Assembly (NCBI RefSeq): GCF_001864835.1
Contig: NZ_MJGI01000026.1
Location: 88,632 to 152,631, forward strand
DNA length: 64,000 nucleotides
Source of the DNA: Curtobacterium sp. MCBA15_001
Lineage (GTDB): Bacteria > Actinomycetota > Actinomycetes > Actinomycetales > Microbacteriaceae
Reading direction: 5' to 3'
Below the pieces are notes generated by a model. It saw nothing but the letters and a program-made list of their open reading frames with translations, was not told where the DNA came from and searched no databases. How positions within the stretch are numbered: the stretch's first letter is position 1; every line of letters starts with the position of its first letter. The position numbers and the translations under genes are program-made. Positions 58,980 through 64,000 of the stretch are shown one piece after another.

Positions 58980-60584
58980 ATGACCACCCCGGCCACATCG
59001 ACCACCACGGGCCCCGCGACCACCCCCGACCGCCGTCGCTGGATCGGCCTCGTGGTGATCAGCCTGGCCGTCGCGCTGATCATCGTCGACTCGACGATCG
59101 TGAACGTCGCGATCCCCAGCATCGTCGCCGACCTGGACATCGGTTCGACGCTGGTGCAGTGGGTGCAGGAGAGCTACACGCTCGTGTTCGCGGCGCTGCT
59201 CCTGGTCTTCGGCGCCCTGGCCGACCGCTTCGGCCGCCGCCGGCTCCTGGCCACGGGCGTGATCGTGTTCGCGGTGGCCTCGGTCCTCGCGGCGCTCTCC
59301 CCCACGGGCGACCTGCTCGTGCTCTCCCGGATCGTGCAGGGCGTCGGCGGGGCGATGGTCCTGCCGACGACGCTGTCGATCCTCAACGCCACCTTCACCG
59401 GCCGCGAGCGCGGGATCGCCTTCGCGGTCTGGGGTTCGACGATCGGCGGGATGGTCGCGGTCGGGCCGCTGCTCGGCGGCTGGCTGACGACGGACTTCTC
59501 GTGGCGGTGGGCCTTCGGCATCAACGTCCCGATCGTCGCGATCATCCTGGTCGGCCTGGTGTCCGCGGTGAACGAGTCCCGCGACGCCGAGCACGCGGGC
59601 CGCATCGACGTCGTCGGCGCGGTCCTGTCCGTGGTGGCGAGCGCGTCGCTCGTGTTCGGGCTCATCGAGGGCCGCACCTACGGCTGGTGGATCCCGTCGT
59701 CCACGCCGCTGACGATCGGCGACTGGTCGTGGTCGACAGGCATCTCACCGATCCCGGTGGCGTTCCTGATCGCGGTCGTCGCGGGCGTCGGCTTCGTGGC
59801 GTGGTCGCTCCGTCGGCAGCGCAACGGTCGCTCGGCGCTCATCGCCCTCGACCTGTTCCGCATCGGGTCGTTCCGCAACGGCTCGATCGCGGCACTCATC
59901 GTCTCGCTCGGCGAGTTCGGCATCATCCTCAGCCTGCCGCTGTGGCTGCAGAACGTCCTCGGCTACTCGGCGCTGCAGACGGGCCTGGTGCTGCTGGCGC
60001 TGGCGATCGGCTCGTTCGTGGCGAGCGGCTTCGCAGCGACGGTCGGCCAGCGGATCGGGGCGCTGCCGATCGTCCGGATGGGCATCGGCGCGGAGATCGT
60101 CGGCGTCGCGGCGATCGGCCTCGTGGTCAGTGCGTCGACCGCGTGGTGGGCGATCGTCCCGTGCCTGTTCGTCTACGGCTTCGGGGTCGGTCTGGCCACG
60201 GCGCAGCTGACGGGCGTCGTGCTGCAGGACGTCCCGGTCGAGCGCAGCGGCGAGGCCTCGGGCGCCCAGAGCACGGCGCGGCAGATCGGTTCGGCGCTCG
60301 GGATCGCGGTCCTCGGCACGGTGCTGTTCACCTCGACGGGCACCGCGCTCGAGCATCGCCTGCAGGACGCGGGGACGCCGGCTGCGGCGGCCTCGAAGGT
60401 CGCGGACGCGGTCGTGCAGTCGTCCGGCGGAGCGATCGGCTCGTTGCAGGGAAGGACGGCCGATGCTGCTGCGGTCGCGTTCTCGGACGGCACCCGAGCG
60501 GCGGCGTTCTCGGCGGCGGGCTTCCTGGTGATCGGCCTCGGTGCGACGCTGCGACTGCGGGCCCCGCGCCGCGACGAAGACTGA
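58980..60584 (+). CDS. MFS drug exporter, DHA2 (EmrB/QacA) family
   Basis: 534 residues, about 14 helices. VDSTIVNVAIPSI in helix 1, motif A ADRFGRRRLL, and VGGAMVLPTTLSIL with motif C-like GPLLGGWL are characteristic of DHA2 antiporters. It would expel hydrophobic drugs with proton exchange. Controlled by the 28-bp palindrome just upstream. Confidence 0.9.
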   Translation: MTTPATSTTTGPATTPDRRRWIGLVVISLAVALIIVDSTIVNVAIPSIVADLDIGSTLVQWVQESYTLVFAALLLVFGALADRFGRRRLLATGVIVFAVASVLAALSPTGDLLVLSRIVQGVGGAMVLPTTLSILNATFTGRERGIAFAVWGSTIGGMVAVGPLLGGWLTTDFSWRWAFGINVPIVAIILVGLVSAVNESRDAEHAGRIDVVGAVLSVVASASLVFGLIEGRTYGWWIPSSTPLTIGDWSWSTGISPIPVAFLIAVVAGVGFVAWSLRRQRNGRSALIALDLFRIGSFRNGSIAALIVSLGEFGIILSLPLWLQNVLGYSALQTGLVLLALAIGSFVASGFAATVGQRIGALPIVRMGIGAEIVGVAAIGLVVSASTAWWAIVPCLFVYGFGVGLATAQLTGVVLQDVPVERSGEASGAQSTARQIGSALGIAVLGTVLFTSTGTALEHRLQDAGTPAAAASKVADAVVQSSGGAIGSLQGRTADAAAVAFSDGTRAAAFSAAGFLVIGLGATLRLRAPRRDED

Positions 60585-60643
60585 CCGGCCCGGCAACCAC
60601 AGACCGATGGCGCCCGCCCACCCCGACCAGGCACACTGTCCCC

Positions 60644-61483
60644 ATGCCCGCCGCCCCCGCCATCGAGGTCCGCCACCTCACCAAGCAGTACCCCACCGGC
60701 AAGCGCGCCGTGGACGACGTCTCCTTCGCCATCGCGCAGGGCGAGACCTTCGCCCTCCTCGGCCCGAACGGCGCCGGCAAGTCCACCACCGTCGAGATCC
60801 TCGAGGGCTACCGCTCCCGCACCTCCGGCGACGTCAGCGTCCTCGGGCACGACCCGGCCCGGGTCAGCCGCGCGCACAACGCCCGCATCGGCATCGTCCT
60901 GCAGACCAGCGGCGAGTCCCCCAACGTCACCGTGGTCGAACAGCTCACCCACTTCGCCAAGCTCTACCCGAACCCGCGCAGCATCGACGAGCTGCTTGCG
61001 GCGACGGGCCTCACCGAGCAGCGGAACACGCGGGTCGCCCGGCTCTCGGGCGGACAGCGTCGACGGGTCGACGTCGCCCTCGGCATCATCGGCCACCCCG
61101 AGGTCCTGTTCCTCGACGAACCGACGACCGGCTTCGACCCCGCAGCCCGTCGGCAGTTCTGGGACCTGCTCAAGCGCGTCCAGCACGAGGGGACGACGAT
61201 CCTGCTGACGACCCACTACCTGGACGAGGCTGCACAGCTCGCTGACCGTGCGGCAGTCATCGCGGACGGTCGACTGCTCGACGTCGCGCCCATCGACGAG
61301 ATCGGCGGCGCCGAGGCCCGAACGCCACGCATCCGCTGGCGCGACGACACCGGCGCCGTGCACGAGGAACGCACCTCCGACGCCGCGGACCGGATCCGCA
61401 GCACCACGGAACCGATGCACGACCTCGAGGTCATCCGCCCCTCCCTCGAGTCCGTCTACCTCGAGATGGTCGGCAACCGATGA
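60644..61483 (+). CDS. ABC transporter ATP-binding protein (ABC-2 exporter)
   Basis: 279 residues. Walker A GPNGAGKST, signature LSGGQRRRVDVALG, Walker B EVLFLDEPTTGFDP, switch TTHYLDEA; the C-terminal 70 residues are the extension common in CcmA/DrrA-type exporters. Overlaps its permease by ATGA. Substrate unknown; a drug or polyketide exporter is typical. Confidence 0.92.
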   Translation: MPAAPAIEVRHLTKQYPTGKRAVDDVSFAIAQGETFALLGPNGAGKSTTVEILEGYRSRTSGDVSVLGHDPARVSRAHNARIGIVLQTSGESPNVTVVEQLTHFAKLYPNPRSIDELLAATGLTEQRNTRVARLSGGQRRRVDVALGIIGHPEVLFLDEPTTGFDPAARRQFWDLLKRVQHEGTTILLTTHYLDEAAQLADRAAVIADGRLLDVAPIDEIGGAEARTPRIRWRDDTGAVHEERTSDAADRIRSTTEPMHDLEVIRPSLESVYLEMVGNR

Positions 61484-62286
61484 ACCCCGTCAGCATGGGC
61501 ACTGCCCGCATCACCTACGAGATCCGCTCGTACTTCCGGGCCCCGGACGCGGTGTTCTTCACGTTCCTCTTCCCGATCATCATGCTGGCGCTGTTCTCGG
61601 TCGCCTTCAGCAGCGCCGCCGACATCCAGGCCGGCCCCGGCGTCAGCGTCGACTACGCCACGTACTACCTGCCCGGCCTGGTCGCGACGGCGATCCTGCT
61701 CTCCGGGACGCAGTCGCTCGGCGTGGACATCGCGGGCGAGCGCAGCGACGGCACCCTCAAGCGCCTCGGCGGCACGCCCCTGCCGGTCCTGAGCTACTTC
61801 ATCGGCAAGATCGGCATGGTCGTGGTGACCACGGCCGTGCAGATCGCCATCCTGCTGGCGGTGGCCAGCCTGGTGTTCGGGGTGGACCTCCCGACCGACG
61901 GCGCCCGCTGGGCGCGCTTCGCCGGCATCGCACTCCTCGGCATCGCCACCTGCTGCGTCCTCGGCATCGCGATCTCCGCACTCCCCCGCGAGGGTCGCCG
62001 CGCCACGGCCACGATCGTGCCGATCGTCCTCGTCCTGCAGTTCGTCTCGGGCGTCTACCTCCCCTTCACGCAGCTGCCCGACTGGCTGCAGAACGCCGCG
62101 TCGGTCTTCCCGCTGCGCTGGATGGCGTCCGGCATGCGGTCCGTCTTCCTGCCCGACGCGTTCGCGTCGTCCGAGCCGGGAGGCGCGTGGAACCTGACCC
62201 TGGGCATCCTCGTGCTGGTCGGGTGGCTGGTCCTGGGCGCGGTGGCCTGCCTGGTCACCTTCCGCTGGAACCGCAAGGACGCCTGA
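61480..62286 (+). CDS. ABC-2 type permease
   Basis: 268 residues, six helices. SYFRAPDAVFFTFLFPIIMLALFSVAF and the late FVSGVYLPFTQLPDWLQNAASVFPLRW are the ABC-2 marks, the latter before the last two helices. Partner of the ATPase immediately upstream. Confidence 0.92.
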   Translation: MNPVSMGTARITYEIRSYFRAPDAVFFTFLFPIIMLALFSVAFSSAADIQAGPGVSVDYATYYLPGLVATAILLSGTQSLGVDIAGERSDGTLKRLGGTPLPVLSYFIGKIGMVVVTTAVQIAILLAVASLVFGVDLPTDGARWARFAGIALLGIATCCVLGIAISALPREGRRATATIVPIVLVLQFVSGVYLPFTQLPDWLQNAASVFPLRWMASGMRSVFLPDAFASSEPGGAWNLTLGILVLVGWLVLGAVACLVTFRWNRKDA

Positions 62287-62334
62287 CGCCGGTCCGGCGT
62301 GGAACATCACACTCCGCTTCGCTAGGGTGCAGTG

Positions 62335-62844
62335 ATGAGCAACGAAGCCATGGCGACCTGGGGCGGCGTCCTCGTGACGCTCGCCGTCGCGATCTGGAGC
62401 CTCCGGGTCGCCCGACGAGCCGAGCGTACGGCCCGCCAGGACCGGAACGAGCGCGAGGCTGCCCGCGTCAGCGCCTGGGTCGCGGCGGTGTGGTCGAACG
62501 CCGCGCCGGACGACCTCGCACAGAAGAGCAACGTGCTCGTCATCCGGAACGCCTCCGACGCGGCGATCCACGACGTGCGTGCGAGCGCCGTCATGAACGG
62601 GCGTGCGACCGAGTTCCGCGCGGCGGTCTGCCCGCCCGGCGAGTCCTTCGCCACGTGGAACCCGCCGGGCAGTCGACACACCTGGCAGTTCCTGGCCGGC
62701 TGCGAGCAACTCGCCCGTCAGGACCGCGGCATCAGTCCGTTCACACGCAGCGACCGCTGGCGGTTGGAGACGCTGCAGTTCACCGATGCGCTCGGCGCAC
62801 GGTGGGAGTATCGGTCGCAGCACGGCATACGACCGGTCACCTGA
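62335..62844 (+). CDS. Membrane-anchored hypothetical protein
   Basis: 169 residues from ATG 62335 (GTG 62332 alternative). One N-terminal helix followed by a charged coil (RVARRAERTARQDRNEREAAR) and a beta-rich domain with VLVIRNASDAAIHDVRASAV, typical of actinobacterial proteins of unknown role. Convergent with the MDR gene; the stops abut directly. Confidence 0.6.
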   Translation: MSNEAMATWGGVLVTLAVAIWSLRVARRAERTARQDRNEREAARVSAWVAAVWSNAAPDDLAQKSNVLVIRNASDAAIHDVRASAVMNGRATEFRAAVCPPGESFATWNPPGSRHTWQFLAGCEQLARQDRGISPFTRSDRWRLETLQFTDALGARWEYRSQHGIRPVT

Positions 62845-63780
62845 TCACGACCAGGTCAGCACGAACCGCCCACGCGTCCCACCGGCCTCGAGCCGTTCGT
62901 GCGCCTCGGATGCCCGCGCGGCCGGCAGCACCTCAGCCACCCGGGGTGTGATCGTCCCGCCCTCGACGGCGTGCCGCAGCCGCTCGAGCTTGTCGAACGA
63001 CCGGTACTCGCCGAACACCATGACCTGTTCGAAGCGCACTCCGGCAGCACCGTTCCCCTCCCAGCCGCGCACGTCGACGAACGCCCCGCCCGAGCGCACG
63101 GCCGGCACGACGACGTCCCGCTGCACCGCGGCATCAGCGAGTGCGTCGACCCCCTCGGGCACGATCTCGCGGACAGCAGCGGCGAACCCGTCGCCGCGCG
63201 GCAGGATGTGGTCCGGGCCGAGTGAGCGCACGAGCGCTTCGTCGGTGGGCGCTGCGTCGGCGATGACGGTGATCCCCTCGGCCTTCGCGAGCTGCACCAG
63301 GTAGTTGCCGAGCAGTCCGGCGGCCCCGGTCACGGCGAGGGTCCCGCCACGCTCGACCCCGGCGAGCTCGAGGATCCGGATCGCGGTGAGGCCGTTCATC
63401 GGCACGGTGGAGGCGAGCTCGATCGAGGTGTCCTTCGGCACGTGCGTGAACGACCCGACGGGAGCGACGAGCTCCTCGACGTACGCGCCGCCGTGGGTGC
63501 TCAGCGGCAGCGCCATGGCCATCACGGCGTCGCCGACCTGCCAACCGGAGACGTCCGGGCCGACCTCGTCGATGACCCCGGCGGCGTCCATCCCGGGGAC
63601 GTACGGCGGCTGGGCATCCGAACTGTCACGCTGCCCCGCACGGACGCCCGTGTCGGTGGGGTTCACCGCGAACGCCTCCACCCGGATCCGGACCGAGCCG
63701 GCTCCGGCGTGCGGCTCCGGCACCTCGTGGACGGCGAGGGCCTCGGGCCCTCCGAACTGCTGTACTCCGACGACCTTCAC
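62845..63780 (-). CDS. Zinc-free medium-chain reductase, quinone-oxidoreductase type
   Basis: 311 residues from GTG 63780. MKVVGVQQFGGPEALAVHEVPEP and VNPTDTGVRAG start the fold; AVTGAAGLLGNYLVQLAKAEG is the NADPH loop. No zinc ligands, so it resembles QOR/crotonyl reductase-type enzymes. Upstream (63781-63940) are CTCGCTCGG (63799-63807) and CCGAGCGAG (63832-63840), an inverted repeat of unknown role. Confidence 0.88.
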   Translation of the reverse strand: MKVVGVQQFGGPEALAVHEVPEPHAGAGSVRIRVEAFAVNPTDTGVRAGQRDSSDAQPPYVPGMDAAGVIDEVGPDVSGWQVGDAVMAMALPLSTHGGAYVEELVAPVGSFTHVPKDTSIELASTVPMNGLTAIRILELAGVERGGTLAVTGAAGLLGNYLVQLAKAEGITVIADAAPTDEALVRSLGPDHILPRGDGFAAAVREIVPEGVDALADAAVQRDVVVPAVRSGGAFVDVRGWEGNGAAGVRFEQVMVFGEYRSFDKLERLRHAVEGGTITPRVAEVLPAARASEAHERLEAGGTRGRFVLTWS

Positions 63781-63940
63781 CGATCTGTTCTACCGGTCCT
63801 CGCTCGGGCGCTCCCAGGACCGAGACAGCGACCGAGCGAGCACCGACTCGACCACCCCGGGCCCGTGTCCGCCCCTCGAGCCGGACGACGTCAGCGCGAC
63901 CTCGCCGTCGTCGACGTGCAGCGGCAGGTCCTGAACGCAG

Positions 63941-63970
63941 AAAACCCCTGACCATCACTGGTCAGGGGTT
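63941..63970 (-). terminator. Intrinsic terminator of the rRNA operon to the right
   Basis: On the minus strand AACCCCTGACC, a 6-nt loop, GGTCAGGGGTT and then TT: an 11-bp stem with a U-run, the only clear rho-independent terminator with a U-tract in the window. It lies about 20 nt after the putative 5S end. Confidence 0.85.
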
Positions 63971-63989
63971 CCCTGGTGTCACCAACGTT

Positions 63990-64000
63990 GAGTCCGGCGG
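63990..64000 (-). rRNA. 3' end of 5S rRNA (partial)
   Basis: The minus-strand reading of the window edge is CCGCCGGACTC. High-GC actinobacterial 5S rRNA ends in ...GGACACCGCCGGAC or a close variant. Together with the strong terminator 20 nt later this suggests that the window stops just inside the 5S gene of an rRNA operon. Only about ten bases support it. Confidence 0.55.

Noticed and set aside
59159..60590. Long open frame in a second reading over the MFS gene, running into the ABC gene
   Set aside because: The first part is Arg-rich and lacks membrane helices; only its last 280 codons are the real ABC ATPase.
63961..64000. tRNA at the window end
   Set aside because: GTTGAGTCC superficially resembles a T-arm, but no acceptor stem or matching arm is present; the opposite strand fits a 5S end better.

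Overview
The window is very GC-rich, gene-dense actinobacterial chromosome. Many starts are GTG, ATGA/GTGA overlaps are common, and the gene set includes an LAXTG-type sortase substrate, a bifunctional PutA, split LigD-type ligase and polymerase genes, and DUF6264/TMEM175/excalibur proteins. This fits a Microbacteriaceae genome such as Curtobacterium; that assignment is inference from gene content and style. The last bases look like the 3' end of a 5S rRNA gene on the minus strand, preceded by its terminator, so an rRNA operon probably lies just to the right. I saw no tRNA, CRISPR array, transposase or prophage structural gene.

1-34.9 kb is mostly ordinary metabolism and maintenance. It holds the end of a TetR regulator with a thioesterase, a VOC protein, putA with a divergent LysR gene, a sortase-anchored surface protein, an azoreductase, an MBL hydrolase, an ATP-dependent DNA ligase and a LigD-like polymerase. 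After these come a DUF429 protein, a MshA-like glycosyltransferase, a UDG-fold protein, two APC permeases, a lysozyme-like secreted protein, a DoxX/DUF6264 pair, a VanY carboxypeptidase, a BLUF photoreceptor, a SWIM/SNF2 helicase, a VapBC-like pair, an aldo-keto reductase with an isochorismatase-like hydrolase, a secreted HNH nuclease, an SDR, and a five-gene sugar ABC operon that ends in an APH-fold kinase and a PH-domain protein.

35-58 kb is the accessory part and the most interesting. It contains a GmrSD-like DUF262/DUF1524 protein fused to an alkyltransferase-like DNA-binding domain, next to a 1162-residue RecB-like nuclease/helicase. Next is a type VII-secretion-like locus: an EspC/WXG100-like gene with an in-frame stop, a DUF1023-type alpha/beta hydrolase, and four overlapping paralogous lipoproteins plus a fifth divergent one. 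Then come a DraG-type ADP-ribosylglycohydrolase divergent from an NrtR-like NUDIX regulator with twin operators, an MmeI-like single-chain restriction-modification enzyme carrying a C-terminal Lsr2-like DNA-binding domain in an AT-richer insert, a NERD-domain gene broken by an in-frame TGA, and an orphan Vsr endonuclease.

58-64 kb has an excalibur lipoprotein, an MFS drug exporter behind a large palindromic operator, an ABC-2 exporter, a small membrane-anchored protein, a quinone-oxidoreductase-like MDR and the rRNA edge.

A recurring structural theme is long palindromes (40-75 nt) just after genes. Several share the core GGACGGGAGGC...GCCTCCCGTCC, suggesting a dispersed terminator/REP-like family.
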